Shown piece by piece: positions 34,014-46,458 of a stretch of DNA of 64,000 bases (the first letter of the stretch is position 1; each line of letters opens with the position of its first letter). The translations under genes were made by a program, and so were the position numbers. Source of the DNA: an uncultured Prevotellaceae bacterium. Its GTDB lineage: Bacteria; Bacteroidota; Bacteroidia; Bacteroidales; UBA932. The stretch lies in contig CAMVFZ010000007.1 in the NCBI GenBank assembly GCA_947166905.1, positions 62,001 through 126,000 on the forward strand, in the 5' to 3' direction. The notes beneath the pieces are model-generated. The model was not told the DNA's origin and did not search any database. It saw only the letters and a list, made by a program, of their open reading frames with translations.

Positions 34014-35366
34014 ATGAAGTGTTTATATAGGATAATATCAGTTTCTCTGCTGCTCTGCGGGTTGTTTACTGCGGCATCGGCCCAGTATAAAAATGACTAT
34101 GAAGAGCTGTATGACAGTGAAACTGCAGCAGCCCTTAAGGAGCATGTGGCCATGTTTACGGCCTATGACATGCAGGGACGCAAGGCTGGTTCGGAGGGAG
34201 AAAAAGCCACCGCAGCCTATGTGTATGAGGTAATGAAAAAATACGGGGTGGAAATGCTCACCCCAGAGGACGGAGAGGTCTTCGGAGTTGCCCGTCCCGG
34301 CCAGGATACCCTTACTTCCCGTAATGTTTACGGCTTTGTACAGGGATATGATAAGAACCTTTCCAAAAGATATATCGTAATCGGTGCGCGTATGGATAAT
34401 CTGGGCGCAGATTCCGTAATCGTGGATTCGGAGGTCAGGCCCAGGGTTTATCAGGGTGCCAATGGTAATGCATCCGGCCTTTCAGTAATGCTGGAGTTGT
34501 CCAGAATGGTGGCCGCCAATGCGTTCCTATTCCGCAGGTCAGTGATCTTCATCGGCTTTGGAGCGTCACAGGAGACTTTTGCAGGGGCATGGTACTTCCT
34601 TAACAGGGCCTTTGCCGATGCTGGCAACATCGATGCTATGATTAATCTTGATATGCTTGGTCAGGATGCCGCCAACTTCCAGGCCTACACCGGATCCAAC
34701 GAGGATATGAACAAGATTCTGGCGCTGGCCCAGGAGCAGCTTCAGCCCGTGCTTCCCAAGGTTAGCGCAGCAGAGGCTTATCCTTCAGACCACAGGGCCT
34801 TCTATGCCGCTGAAATCCCTTCCGTATCCTTCTCTACTGGCAAATATGCAGAGCACGATACAGACCGCGACGTGGTATCCATCCTGGATTTTCATTCCAT
34901 GGAAATGGAGTTGGAGTATCTTTTCAACTACAGCCGTACCCTTGCCAACGTAGAGGTTGCTCCGGCATTCAAGGCATCATCGGCAAAGAATAAGGTTGCG
35001 GATATCGTATATGCATGGTATGACTGCGACAAAAAGCCTACCTTCCTTGGCCATGCAGATCCCAGATTCTTCCTTGAAAAGTGGGTTTACCAGTATGTCA
35101 AGTACCCTGATGAGGCTGTTAAAAAGGGCATCCAGGGGCGTGTAAGCGTAGAATTCATTATAGATAAGGATGGTTCAGTCATTGACGCAGAAGTTACAAA
35201 GAGCGTAGATCCTTTGCTGGACGCAGAGGCCCTTAGGGTGGTGAATGCATCTCCCAAGTGGAAGGCTGCCAAGGTCAAGGGAGTGACGGTTCGCTCATCC
35301 ATATCCATACCGATAGAATTTAAATTGGAAAAGAGAGGAAAACTTAGTTTCGGAATAAAAAAGTAA
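34014..35366 (+). CDS. M28-like protein lacking catalytic residues, with TonB C-terminal domain
   Basis: The 450-residue exported protein (signal peptide to about residue 23, AASAQ) has the fold pattern of an M28 zinc aminopeptidase (about residues 40-310) and a TonB C-terminal domain (about 355-440, YVKYPDEAVKKGIQGRVSVEFII). Most metal and catalytic positions are changed: the usual G-[AG]-H-x-D reads GARMD (H to R126), GAxDNxSG reads GANGNASG (D to G151), and the EE pair reads SQ (185-186). The later NLDMLG and HDTD are kept. It is most likely a non-catalytic relative with a binding or scaffolding role. It follows the SPOR gene by two bases and precedes leuS. Confidence 0.85.
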   Translation: MKCLYRIISVSLLLCGLFTAASAQYKNDYEELYDSETAAALKEHVAMFTAYDMQGRKAGSEGEKATAAYVYEVMKKYGVEMLTPEDGEVFGVARPGQDTLTSRNVYGFVQGYDKNLSKRYIVIGARMDNLGADSVIVDSEVRPRVYQGANGNASGLSVMLELSRMVAANAFLFRRSVIFIGFGASQETFAGAWYFLNRAFADAGNIDAMINLDMLGQDAANFQAYTGSNEDMNKILALAQEQLQPVLPKVSAAEAYPSDHRAFYAAEIPSVSFSTGKYAEHDTDRDVVSILDFHSMEMELEYLFNYSRTLANVEVAPAFKASSAKNKVADIVYAWYDCDKKPTFLGHADPRFFLEKWVYQYVKYPDEAVKKGIQGRVSVEFIIDKDGSVIDAEVTKSVDPLLDAEALRVVNASPKWKAAKVKGVTVRSSISIPIEFKLEKRGKLSFGIKK

Positions 35367-35375
35367 CAAGATAAA

Positions 35376-38141
35376 ATGGAGTACAATTTCAGAGAGATCG
35401 AGAAGAAATGGCAGGCCTGGTGGGCCCAGAACAAGGTTTTCAAAACAGTAGAAGATGCGGGAAAGCCCAAGTACTACGTGCTGGACATGTTCCCTTATCC
35501 TTCAGGCGCAGGCCTTCACGTTGGCCATCCGCTTGGCTACATTGCCAGTGATATAGTTTCCAGATACAAGAGGCTCAAGGGCTTCAATGTGCTGCACCCG
35601 ATGGGCTATGACGCCTTCGGTCTGCCGGCAGAGCAGTATGCTATCCAGACCGGCCAGCATCCTGAGGTTACAACTACCCAGAATGTGGCCAGGTATCGCA
35701 GCCAGCTGGACAAGATTGGCTTCTCATACGACTGGGATCGTGAATTCCGCACCTGCGACCCCGACTATTACAAGTGGACGCAGTGGGCCTTCCTTAAGAT
35801 GTTTGACAGCTATTATTGCACTTCATGCCGCAAGGCAAAGCCCATCTCCGAGCTTGTGGCTCACTTCCAGAAGAACGGTTCCGTCAATTGCAACGCTGCC
35901 TGCAGCGAAGACCTGGTTTTCACCGCAGAAGAGTGGAATTCCTGGTCCGATGCCGCTAAGAGCAAGGCTCTGATGAATTATCGTATCGCTTATCAGGGTG
36001 AAACCTCTGTTAACTGGTGCCCCAAGCTTGGTACCGTATTGGCAAATGACGAGGTCAAGGATGGCCTTTCAGTTCGTGGCGGCTTCCCTGTAGAGCAGAA
36101 GAAGATGACACAGTGGCAGCTGCGCGTATCCGCATACGCAGAGCGCCTTCTGGACAGTCTGGATTCCCTGGATTGGACTGACTCCCTCAAGGAGATGCAG
36201 CGCAACTGGATCGGCCGTTCAGCCGGTACTGAGGTTGTCTTCAAGGTTATAGCCGGTGACAAAGAAAAAGATATCACTATCTTCACCACCCGTGTAGATA
36301 CTATCTTTGGCGTTACCTTCATGGTACTTGCTCCTGAGAGCGATCTTGCAACGGAGCTTACAACTCCCGACCACAAGGCAGAGGTAGAAGAGTACATTGC
36401 CTATGTAAAGAAGAAGACAGAGAGGGAAAGAATCGCAGAGACAAAGTCTGTAACTGGCGTATTCTCAGGTGCTTATGGTATCAATCCTCTTACGGGAGAG
36501 AAGGTGCCCGTATGGATATCGGAATATGTTCTGGCCGGTTACGGTACCGGTGCAATTATGGCAGTTCCCGCCCACGACAGCAGGGACTACGCCTTTGCAA
36601 AGAAGTTCAATCTGCCGATAGTTCCCATTATCGAGGGCTGCGATGTTTCAGAGCAGAGCTTCGATGCCAAGGAAGGCAAGATGTGCAATTCAGGCTTCCT
36701 GAACGGCATGGATGTCAAGGAGGCCATCGAGGCTGCCAAGGATTATGTTGAATCCAAGGGCCTTGGCCGCAGAAAGGTCAACTACAGGCTTAGGGATGCG
36801 ATATTCTCCCGCCAGCGTTACTGGGGCGAGCCTTTCCCGATTTGCTTTAACAACGGCGTGGCAGAGCCCCTGCCTATGAGCGCCCTTCCGCTTCAGCTCC
36901 CGGAAATCTCCGAGTTCAAGCCCACGGAAGACGGTCAGCCGCCGCTTGCCCGCGCAAAAGACTGGACATGGGAGGGTAAACCTCTGGAGACCAGCACTAT
37001 GCCTGGCTTCGCTGGTTCAAGCGCCTACTATCTCAGGTACATGGATCCTCACAACGACAATGCCCTTGTAAGCCGCGAGGCCGTCGAGTACTGGCGCAAT
37101 GTAGACCTGTACATCGGCGGAACAGAGCATGCGACCGGTCACCTTATCTATTCCCGTTTCTGGAACAAGTTCCTCTTCGATCTTGGTTATGTTTGCGAGG
37201 ATGAGCCTTTCAAGAAGCTTGTAAACCAGGGTATGATCCAGGGCCGATCCAACTTCGTATATCGTGTGGTTGGCACTAACAAGTTCGTTTCACTTGGCCT
37301 CAAGGATAACTATCAGACCCAGGAAATCCATGTTGACATCAACATAGTCCGCAATGATAAACTTGACCTTGATGCCTTCCGTGCATGGAGGCCTGAGTTC
37401 AAGGATGCAGAGTTCATACTTGAGAACGGAGAGTACATCTGCGGTTGGGCTGTAGAGAAGATGAGCAAGAGTATGTACAACGTGGTCAACCCCGACGATA
37501 TTTGCGAGAATTACGGAGCTGATACCCTGCGTCTTTACGAGATGTTCCTTGGCCCTCTTGAACAGAGCAAGCCTTGGGATACCAAGGGTATTGACGGTGT
37601 ACACCGCTTCCTGCGCAAGTTCTGGAGGCTTTTCCACGACGGTGACAATATGATCGTAACCGACGAAAAGGCCACTCCGGAAGAGCTCAAGGTTCTTCAC
37701 AAGCTCATCGGCAAAGAGGAAGAGGATATTAACAACTTCTCTTTCAATACAACCATCAGTGCCTTCATGATTGCGGTCAACGACCTGTCAGATCTGGGCT
37801 GCCACAAGAAGGAGATTCTTGAGCCGATGGCTATAATGCTGAGCCCGTTCGCTCCTCATATCGCAGAGCAGCTGTGGCACGATCTGGGTCATGAGGATAC
37901 CGTTACCTTTGCTCCGTTCCCCAAGTTCGTGAAGGAGTACACTGTAGAGAACAACGCTACTTACGCTGTTTCATTTAACGGAAAGACAAGATTTACCGTT
38001 GATCTGCCTAAGACCATGTCTCCCGCAGAGGTAGAGGCTCATGTACGCGCCCTGTCCCAGACAGAGAAGTACGTGGCCGGTCAGCAGATTTTCAAGGTAA
38101 TCGTCGTTCCCGGAAAGATCGTGAACATCGTTGTAAAATAA
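35376..38141 (+). CDS. leuS: Leucyl-tRNA synthetase
   Basis: The 921-residue class I synthetase charges tRNA-Leu. It has the HIGH-type motif HVGHPLGY near residue 48, the editing (CP1) domain with its threonine-rich and [12 protein letters not shown] motifs near 390-400, and the KMSKS loop EKMSKSMYN near 695. The C-terminal anticodon-binding part is complete. A zinc-like insert with CxxC pairs (CTSCRKAK...CNAAC) sits near residues 148-172, as in many Bacteroidota. It starts nine bases after the M28-like gene. Full length for the family. Confidence 0.97.
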   Translation: MEYNFREIEKKWQAWWAQNKVFKTVEDAGKPKYYVLDMFPYPSGAGLHVGHPLGYIASDIVSRYKRLKGFNVLHPMGYDAFGLPAEQYAIQTGQHPEVTTTQNVARYRSQLDKIGFSYDWDREFRTCDPDYYKWTQWAFLKMFDSYYCTSCRKAKPISELVAHFQKNGSVNCNAACSEDLVFTAEEWNSWSDAAKSKALMNYRIAYQGETSVNWCPKLGTVLANDEVKDGLSVRGGFPVEQKKMTQWQLRVSAYAERLLDSLDSLDWTDSLKEMQRNWIGRSAGTEVVFKVIAGDKEKDITIFTTRVDTIFGVTFMVLAPESDLATELTTPDHKAEVEEYIAYVKKKTERERIAETKSVTGVFSGAYGINPLTGEKVPVWISEYVLAGYGTGAIMAVPAHDSRDYAFAKKFNLPIVPIIEGCDVSEQSFDAKEGKMCNSGFLNGMDVKEAIEAAKDYVESKGLGRRKVNYRLRDAIFSRQRYWGEPFPICFNNGVAEPLPMSALPLQLPEISEFKPTEDGQPPLARAKDWTWEGKPLETSTMPGFAGSSAYYLRYMDPHNDNALVSREAVEYWRNVDLYIGGTEHATGHLIYSRFWNKFLFDLGYVCEDEPFKKLVNQGMIQGRSNFVYRVVGTNKFVSLGLKDNYQTQEIHVDINIVRNDKLDLDAFRAWRPEFKDAEFILENGEYICGWAVEKMSKSMYNVVNPDDICENYGADTLRLYEMFLGPLEQSKPWDTKGIDGVHRFLRKFWRLFHDGDNMIVTDEKATPEELKVLHKLIGKEEEDINNFSFNTTISAFMIAVNDLSDLGCHKKEILEPMAIMLSPFAPHIAEQLWHDLGHEDTVTFAPFPKFVKEYTVENNATYAVSFNGKTRFTVDLPKTMSPAEVEAHVRALSQTEKYVAGQQIFKVIVVPGKIVNIVVK

Positions 38142-38173
38142 TACCTGCATAACACACTGAAACATAGTAACAC

Positions 38174-39097
38174 ATGAACCAAAAGCAATCAAAGTCGACT
38201 ATTATTCTGGACTATGTCTGGATGACCATCGGCTGTGCTATATTCTGCGTTGCGTGGGAGGCCTTCCTTATCTCCAACCACATCGCAAGCGGTGGCCTGG
38301 CCGGTATCTGTACGGTTATCAATTTCTGTACGGGTATACCGGTGTCATGGTCGTACATACTGCTTAATGTGGTGCTGTTGGGAATAGGTTTCCTGATTCT
38401 GGGCAAGGGCTTCGGCTTCAAGACCATTTATTGCATCGCGCTTACTACAGTCCTCTTTGACATATCGCCAAAGACTCCGTTCATCCAGCACCTGGCAGAG
38501 AACCCTCTGCTGGGAAATGATGATAAAGTGCTGTATCCTATTATCGGAGGCCTGCTGGAGGCCGTGGGTATCAGCTTCATCTTCAAACGGGGTGGAAGTA
38601 CCGGTGGAACGGATGTCATTGCGTTGATACTTAATAAGTTCTGGCCTGTTTCTCCTGGAAAGGTGTACATGAGCCTGGACCTGTTCATCATCGCTTCCGT
38701 GCTCCTGGCCCCGGGAATGGGTATCAAGGATATGGTGTACGGTTATATAGCCATGCTTTCATTCACCTTGTTCCTGGACTTCCTGCTGCTTGGCAGTAAG
38801 GCTACGGTGCAGGTGCTTGTTTTCTCCAAGAAGTATAAAGAGATTGCAGATGAGATGACGGGGAATCTTCGCAGGGGAGTAACGGCCCTGAATGCCGTAG
38901 GCTGGTACTCGCAGCAAGAGAGCAAGGTTCTTCTTATCATGGTGCGCAAAACCCAGCTTACCATGATTACCCGTGCTATCAAGGAAATTGACCCGGGTGC
39001 TTTCGTCAGTGTTTCTTCGGCCAGCGCTGTCTACGGGCAGGGCTTCGATGAGATGCGTACAGGTTTGGATCGTAAAAAGAAACAGCAAGAACAATAA
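38174..39097 (+). CDS. YitT family membrane protein (copy 1)
   Basis: The 307-residue protein has five or six transmembrane helices with the YitT hallmark SNHIASGGLAGICTVINF in the first helix pair and KRGGSTGGTDVIALILNKF in the middle, then a cytoplasmic DUF2179 domain (about residues 215-290: ATVQVLVFSKKYKEIADEM). The transported substrate is unknown. The next gene is a paralogue whose start codon shares one base with this stop. It lies 32 bases after leuS. Confidence 0.9.
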   Translation: MNQKQSKSTIILDYVWMTIGCAIFCVAWEAFLISNHIASGGLAGICTVINFCTGIPVSWSYILLNVVLLGIGFLILGKGFGFKTIYCIALTTVLFDISPKTPFIQHLAENPLLGNDDKVLYPIIGGLLEAVGISFIFKRGGSTGGTDVIALILNKFWPVSPGKVYMSLDLFIIASVLLAPGMGIKDMVYGYIAMLSFTLFLDFLLLGSKATVQVLVFSKKYKEIADEMTGNLRRGVTALNAVGWYSQQESKVLLIMVRKTQLTMITRAIKEIDPGAFVSVSSASAVYGQGFDEMRTGLDRKKKQQEQ

Positions 39098-40053
39098 TGA
39101 GCAATCCTTTTCAGAATAGCATCCTCAGGATTATCAAGGAGTACCTCCTTGTAGCCATCGGCATTACCATCTATGTTTTGGGATGGGTGGTGTTCCTGAT
39201 CCCCAATAACCTGGTGGGTGGCGGCGTTACCGGTATCGGTACCATTATCCAGTATGCCACGGGTTTCAATGTCGGTTATTCATTCTTCTTAATAAATGGA
39301 ATACTGCTTATTGTGGCGTTCTTTATAATGGGATCCAGCTTTGGCGGAAAGACCATCATGGCCATTATCCTTGCTTCCATCGGCCTTAGGATATTGCCGG
39401 AAATGGTTCCGGATACCATAATCCAGGCTATCGCCCTGGATAACGGCAAGTTGATGTGCACCCTGATTGGCGCCATCATGGCAGGCCTCGGTATCGGTAT
39501 TGCTATGTCCCAGGGGGGTAGCACCGGAGGTACCGATATTATCGCCCTGATTGTAAGCAAGTACCGCAATGTTTCTCCCGGAAGGATGATATTGGTGATA
39601 GATGTAGTTATCATCGCTTCTTCATTCTTTGTACCTTCTTACACCACCGATGGTGAACTGGTGGGCTGGGCGGACAAATTTACAGGCGTCGTATACGGTC
39701 TTCTGCTGGTGATTGTGTGCGGCAATGTGGTGGATATCTACCTTTCCGGTACAAAACAGTCAGTACAGGTGTTCATTCTGTCACAAAAGTATGAAGAGAT
39801 TGCGGACTGCATTACTATGAATCTGCATCGTGGCGTTACGGTTCTTCCTGCCAAGGGATGGTATACCAAAGAAGACAGCCATGTGCTCATGGTGATAAGC
39901 CGCAAGACAGACCTTAACATCATGCTCCGATACATAAAGGCTATCGATCCCAATGCATTTTTGTCAGTTGCCAGTACGACCGGAGTATACGGACGGGGCT
40001 TCGACGCAATCAAATCCAAGCCAAAAAGTATTGCTCGAGTTGACGAATCATAA
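39097..40053 (+). CDS. YitT family membrane protein (copy 2)
   Basis: The 318-residue paralogue of the preceding gene shows the same plan: PNNLVGGGVTGIGTIIQY, SQGGSTGGTDIIALIVSKY, then the DUF2179 domain (QSVQVFILSQKYEEIADCI to TTGVYGRGFDAIK). The one-base overlap suggests coupled translation and perhaps a hetero-oligomer. Two copies in tandem look like a lineage duplication. A clear terminator follows. Confidence 0.9.
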   Translation: MSNPFQNSILRIIKEYLLVAIGITIYVLGWVVFLIPNNLVGGGVTGIGTIIQYATGFNVGYSFFLINGILLIVAFFIMGSSFGGKTIMAIILASIGLRILPEMVPDTIIQAIALDNGKLMCTLIGAIMAGLGIGIAMSQGGSTGGTDIIALIVSKYRNVSPGRMILVIDVVIIASSFFVPSYTTDGELVGWADKFTGVVYGLLLVIVCGNVVDIYLSGTKQSVQVFILSQKYEEIADCITMNLHRGVTVLPAKGWYTKEDSHVLMVISRKTDLNIMLRYIKAIDPNAFLSVASTTGVYGRGFDAIKSKPKSIARVDES

Positions 40054-40085
40054 GATTTGTAAAAAAAATATTAAAAAATGTAAAA

Positions 40086-40122
40086 ACCTGCTTGTTCGAA
40101 AGAATCAAGCAGGTCTTTTTTT
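40086..40122 (+). terminator. Terminator after the YitT pair
   Basis: A 9-bp stem (ACCTGCTTG 40086-40094 with CAAGCAGGT 40106-40114) is followed by C and seven T residues. Confidence 0.92.
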
Positions 40123-40160
40123 GATAAATTTACCTGTCACACAAAATAATAACACTGGAT

Positions 40161-41162
40161 ATGGATGAGAAAAGAGTTTGTTTAGGGAAGGGTTGGCTGC
40201 TACTTATCCCATCGTCATTACTGTTATCATCGGTATTATCACTGTTTTATTCTGATGGGTTATCGTTTCTATGGGTAATTGGCTCGTTGTCAGTTGCCGG
40301 GAGCATGCTTCTTGTCCTCTTGGACAAAAGTCTTTGCCGGGTGGCCTCCAAGGTAATACTGCTTTTTCAAGTGGCCGTACTGATGCTTTCTGTCTGGGCT
40401 CCGGAGTATTCAGGGAATTGGACCTTGTCTCCAAGGTTGGTATTGTTTTCAATCGGTACTGCCTTGGCTATGTGCGCTTCGCTGGCTGTGAACCTCTATT
40501 CCAAAAGTGGAGATACAGAGTTCCTGCTGGGGGAGTATCGTGGCAAGGAATTCCTCTTGGATGCTACACGGGTGGTTTATTCCCTGCTTCAGATTACGGT
40601 TATTCTGGCGGTTGCGCTAACGTTCTGGATAGAGTCCACTGTAAGGATGATAGTGTGTATCGCCTGTACACTGGTCTCTGTATGCCTGGTGGCCCTAATT
40701 GCGCTTCGCTTTATCTCTATGTATAAGATTGAGAAAACTATGAGCGCGTCGGAGGCTCCTACAGAGGGTGAGATTCAGTTGTACCGCCAAATCCAGGAAT
40801 TGCTCGATGACGAAAAGCCCTTCCTTGACCCCAACCTGAACGTGGATGAGATATGTAAGCAACTGGGGACTAACCGCAGCTATATTTCACGGAGCATTAA
40901 TGCGTGCACCGGCCTAAGTGTGCCGCGCTATATCAATAATAGGAGGGTACTGTACGCGATGGAACTATACAGGAATAATCTGTCGCTGAAGGTGTCGGAG
41001 CTCGCCGTGATGTCGGGGTTCAGTAACGGAGTGACGTTCAATACCGCCTTCCGGCTGGAGACGGACATGAGTCCTAGAGATTGGTGCCGGGAGTGTCGGG
41101 ACGAGGCTGCAAAAGAGAAGAAACGCCTTTCCAGGCATCTGGCACAGGGGCCAGAACAGTAA
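40161..41162 (+). CDS. Membrane-anchored AraC-type transcription regulator
   Basis: The 333-residue protein has about six N-terminal hydrophobic helices (residues 10-190) and a C-terminal AraC double helix-turn-helix (about 225-315: LNVDEICKQLGTNRSYISRSINACTG, then LKVSELAVMSGFSNGVTFNTAFR). Such regulators presumably sense a membrane or envelope signal and bind DNA while tethered. Its targets are unknown. It is transcribed alone, after a terminator. The last 89 bases overlap, on the opposite strand, the end of the RluA-type gene, so the basic tail (AAKEKKRLSRHLAQGPEQ) may have arisen by stop-codon loss. Confidence 0.88.
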   Translation: MDEKRVCLGKGWLLLIPSSLLLSSVLSLFYSDGLSFLWVIGSLSVAGSMLLVLLDKSLCRVASKVILLFQVAVLMLSVWAPEYSGNWTLSPRLVLFSIGTALAMCASLAVNLYSKSGDTEFLLGEYRGKEFLLDATRVVYSLLQITVILAVALTFWIESTVRMIVCIACTLVSVCLVALIALRFISMYKIEKTMSASEAPTEGEIQLYRQIQELLDDEKPFLDPNLNVDEICKQLGTNRSYISRSINACTGLSVPRYINNRRVLYAMELYRNNLSLKVSELAVMSGFSNGVTFNTAFRLETDMSPRDWCRECRDEAAKEKKRLSRHLAQGPEQ

Positions 41163-41823
41163 TATCCTCTTTGGTAACGGGGTGGGGCAGGGTTATGCTT
41201 CTTGCGTGAAGGCAAATGCTGCCATCGGGGTTGCTGCGGGGCGCACCGTATTTAAGGTCTCCTTTAATAATACATCCGATGCCGGCCAGCTGGCAGCGGA
41301 TCTGGTGGTGGCGGCCTGTGAGCAGTTCAACCTGCATAAGGTGATATCGGTCCGTAGCACCTAAATATGTATAAATGAGCTTTGCGAGCTTTGCCTCTTT
41401 GAATTTGCCCTCCTGGGTGATGAAGCTTTTGTTCATGGCTTCGCGGCGGATGAGCCAGTTTTCCAACAGTGCGTGGGGCTCTTTGGGGGCGGCAATGCAA
41501 AGGGCCAGGTAAATCTTCCTGACTTTGCTTTCGCGGAAGGATGCTGACAGGCGTTCCAGGGCCTTGGAGGTCTTGGCGAATACGGTTATGCCGCTTACAG
41601 GCCTGTCCAGGCGGTGGGGAATACCAAGGAATACTTTCCCCGGTTTGGAGTTGCGGATGGCAATGAAAGCCTTGTATTTGTCACACAAGGTTTCGTCGCC
41701 TGTCTTGTCACCCTGAACAATCTCGCCCGGCAGCTTGCATACTACCAGCAAATGATTGTCTTCATACAATATCCTGCCCTCCAAATCCTTGTATTCTGCC
41801 TCACTCAAAGCTCTGTACTCCAT
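41074..41823 (-). CDS. RluA family RNA pseudouridine synthase
   Basis: I choose ATG 41823 (MEYRALSEAEYKDLEGRIL), because the 19 residues upstream in the longer frame fall in a repeat-bearing gap. The 249-residue enzyme has the RluA catalytic motif GIPHRLDRPVSGITVFAKT with the conserved Asp, plus ELLTGRHHQIRCQLA. It converts uridine to pseudouridine in rRNA or tRNA; the target site is unknown. It is transcribed alone and converges on the AraC gene with an 89-base overlap, where its tail (LLQPRPDTPGTNL) is probably disordered. Confidence 0.9.
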   Translation of the reverse strand: MEYRALSEAEYKDLEGRILYEDNHLLVVCKLPGEIVQGDKTGDETLCDKYKAFIAIRNSKPGKVFLGIPHRLDRPVSGITVFAKTSKALERLSASFRESKVRKIYLALCIAAPKEPHALLENWLIRREAMNKSFITQEGKFKEAKLAKLIYTYLGATDRYHLMQVELLTGRHHQIRCQLAGIGCIIKGDLKYGAPRSNPDGSICLHARSITLPHPVTKEDITVLAPVPDAWKGVSSLLQPRPDTPGTNL

Positions 41824-41873
41824 AGCAATTAAGACTCGATAAATAAACTGTCTATAAGATATTAGTTGATAAT

Positions 41874-41936
41874 CAATCACTTACTTAATTTAACTCCGCA
41901 TTTTTTCGGGAGTTAAAATGCGTAACTTATTGATAA
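41874..41936. repeat. Dispersed hairpin repeat, copy B (partner at 8828)
   Basis: This is the reverse complement of copy A with scattered differences. The core stem TTTAACTCC/GGAGTTAAA and the flanking TTACGCAT-like and ATAATC-like ends are kept. It lies upstream of the RluA-type gene. Confidence 0.75.
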
Positions 41937-41973
41937 TTAGCACTTCTTATATAATTCGTTTAATCTCCGGAAA

Positions 41974-42034
41974 ATATATTTGTACCACTAAGGCCAAAAA
42001 TATTTTGGCCGATGGCCTTAGGATACAAATATAT
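41974..42034. repeat. Large dyad 1 upstream of dnaK, with alternative fold
   Basis: An 11-bp outer stem (ATATATTTGTA 41974-41984 with 42024-42034) and a 7-bp stem (TAAGGCC/GGCCTTA, 41989-41995/42014-42020) form one hairpin. The inner bases can instead pair as GGCCAAAA/TTTTGGCC (41992-41999/42003-42010), which excludes the 7-bp stem. Each outer arm contains TATATTTG reading inward, a possible -7 box on each strand. Confidence 0.8.
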
Positions 42035-42057
42035 TCTTCCTTAACCTAAAGGAACAA
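42026..42057 (-). promoter_or_regulatory. Candidate promoter for the RluA-type gene
   Basis: On the minus strand TTG (42055-42057), a 21-base spacer and TATATTTG (42026-42033) fit the consensus. The leader would be about 200 bases and would contain dispersed repeat copy B. A further minus-strand TACCTTTG lies at 42150-42157. Confidence 0.4.
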
Positions 42058-42144
42058 TAATCCTTGTCCGAAGGAATTGGCCATAATATTTCTGACTGAG
42101 GACAAGGTTTTATTGTTCCGTTATTCCAACGGTTTTATTGTTCC
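42051..42144. repeat. Large dyad 2 upstream of dnaK plus a third half-copy
   Basis: GGAACAATAA (42051-42060) pairs with 42110-42119 and CCTTGTCC (42062-42069) with GGACAAGG (42100-42107), an 18-bp stem with a small internal bulge. The right arm GGTTTTATTGTTCC (42106-42119) recurs directly at 42131-42144. The remaining bases to dnaK (42145-42274) show no plus-strand consensus promoter. Confidence 0.8.
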
Positions 42145-42274
42145 AAGTACAAAGGTAGAAAGAAAATATGACAAAATGGCAGAAAAAGCGGAATGGCACA
42201 ACATTCGATAATAGTGATTGCGACGGTGTCCGAGTGACATCGGCACAGAAAGATAAAAATAGGAGATTAAAGAT

Positions 42275-45378
<3,104 letters not shown>

Positions 45379-45380
45379 GA

Positions 45381-45408
45381 AACGGGACTCAATCGAGTCC
45401 CGTTATTT
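45381..45408. terminator. Hairpin between convergent trpS and CYTH genes
   Basis: AACGGGACTC (45381-45390) pairs perfectly with 45395-45404 around AATC. The flanking runs are short (ATTT on one side, TTATTTTTTG on the minus strand), so it probably terminates both genes. Confidence 0.8.
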
Positions 45409-45886
45409 ACTTATTCCAAGTATTGTACGGATGAATGCTTAGGTAGGAGTTGGTAAATTCCTTGACTCCGGTGACTTCCGTGCCAAGCCATGAAGGCCTG
45501 GGATAATCGGCATCAGGAGAAGGCAGCTCGACTTCCGCTACTATCAGCTGGGAATTGTCGCCTTTGAATTCGTCCACTTCCCATTTTAGGCCATTGCCGA
45601 TGGGGATGATGTTACGGGTCTTTTGGATTAGACCAGATTTGCACATTTTGAGGAGTTCAACGGCATCTTCATAGGGAATCTCCATTTCCCATTCCGGGCG
45701 GCTGAGGCCGTCGATGGAGGTGCGTCCCTTTATGGTAAGGAAGCCCTGGTTGTCGCGGATACGTACGCGGACGGTATTGCCGCCGTCGCGAGCAATGTAG
45801 CCCTGCGAAATCTCGTAGGATTTCTGGATGTCTTTCTTATAACTGTCGTCCTTTACCAGGAACTTTCTTTCCGTTTCTATATTCAT
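45407..45886 (-). CDS. CYTH domain protein (triphosphatase-like)
   Basis: The 159-residue protein is a CYTH triphosphate tunnel enzyme. It starts with the signature ExExK (ETERKFLV), continues with VRVRI and LTIKG charged strands that line the tunnel, and has WEVDEF and VAEVELPS metal-binding acids. Relatives hydrolyse inorganic triphosphate or thiamine triphosphate, or cyclise ATP; bacterial short stand-alone forms are mostly tripolyphosphatases. It is the third gene of the gmk-nadD-CYTH operon, 10 bases after nadD. Confidence 0.9.
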   Translation of the reverse strand: MNIETERKFLVKDDSYKKDIQKSYEISQGYIARDGGNTVRVRIRDNQGFLTIKGRTSIDGLSRPEWEMEIPYEDAVELLKMCKSGLIQKTRNIIPIGNGLKWEVDEFKGDNSQLIVAEVELPSPDADYPRPSWLGTEVTGVKEFTNSYLSIHPYNTWNK

Positions 45887-45896
45887 AGCACTGATT

Positions 45897-46457
45897 CTAC
45901 ATCAAATATTTGCTTATATCTCTTCCGGATTCCAGCGCTTCGCGGATTTCGGTAGAGGAGATGGTGACAAGCGGAGCGTTCAAGAGTTCGATTTTGTATG
46001 AGGGGTTCGCTCTCATTAGGCGCGCCTTCAGGTGACCGCGATGATAACCTTTGCGAGGATAGACAGAGATTCCGTACTCCGTAAGAATGCGGGCATAGTC
46101 GCGCCAGCGGGGGAAGCTCTCAAGGTTGTCCGCACCTATCACCAGTGTGATATCGGCCCCGGGATTCTGGGCCTGGAGGGTATCCAAAGTGCGGATGGTA
46201 TAGTGAGGCGGCTGCATAGTGAGTTCTATGTCCGATGCCTCCACGCCCTTGAGCTCCGGATGGCGGGCCAGGGCCTTGCAGGCGGCTTCGTAGCGGGCCT
46301 GGCCGCTAAGGTTTGAAGCGGCATCCTTGAACGGGCTCTGCGGGCTTACAATCAGCAGCACGCGCTGGTAGCCGGCTTTTTTCACCAGATACCTCAATAT
46401 GGCCAGATGGCCAATGTGCAGCGGATTGAAGCTGCCGCTGTAAACCGCAATCTTCAT
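45897..46457 (-). CDS. nadD: Nicotinate-nucleotide adenylyltransferase
   Basis: The 186-residue enzyme joins nicotinate mononucleotide with ATP in NAD synthesis. The nucleotidyltransferase motif YSGSFNPLHIGHLAILRYL holds the HxGH, and the C-terminal ISSTEIREAL is the second ATP-binding motif. It follows gmk by one base on the minus strand. The family length is typical. PnuC, an importer of NAD precursors, is also encoded in the window but in another operon. Confidence 0.95.
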   Translation of the reverse strand: MKIAVYSGSFNPLHIGHLAILRYLVKKAGYQRVLLIVSPQSPFKDAASNLSGQARYEAACKALARHPELKGVEASDIELTMQPPHYTIRTLDTLQAQNPGADITLVIGADNLESFPRWRDYARILTEYGISVYPRKGYHRGHLKARLMRANPSYKIELLNAPLVTISSTEIREALESGRDISKYLM

Positions 46458-46458
46458 T

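Noticed and set aside
42051..42119. Invertible promoter before dnaK
   Set aside because: The inverted repeats enclose only about 30 bases and no invertase is nearby; a hairpin is the simpler reading.
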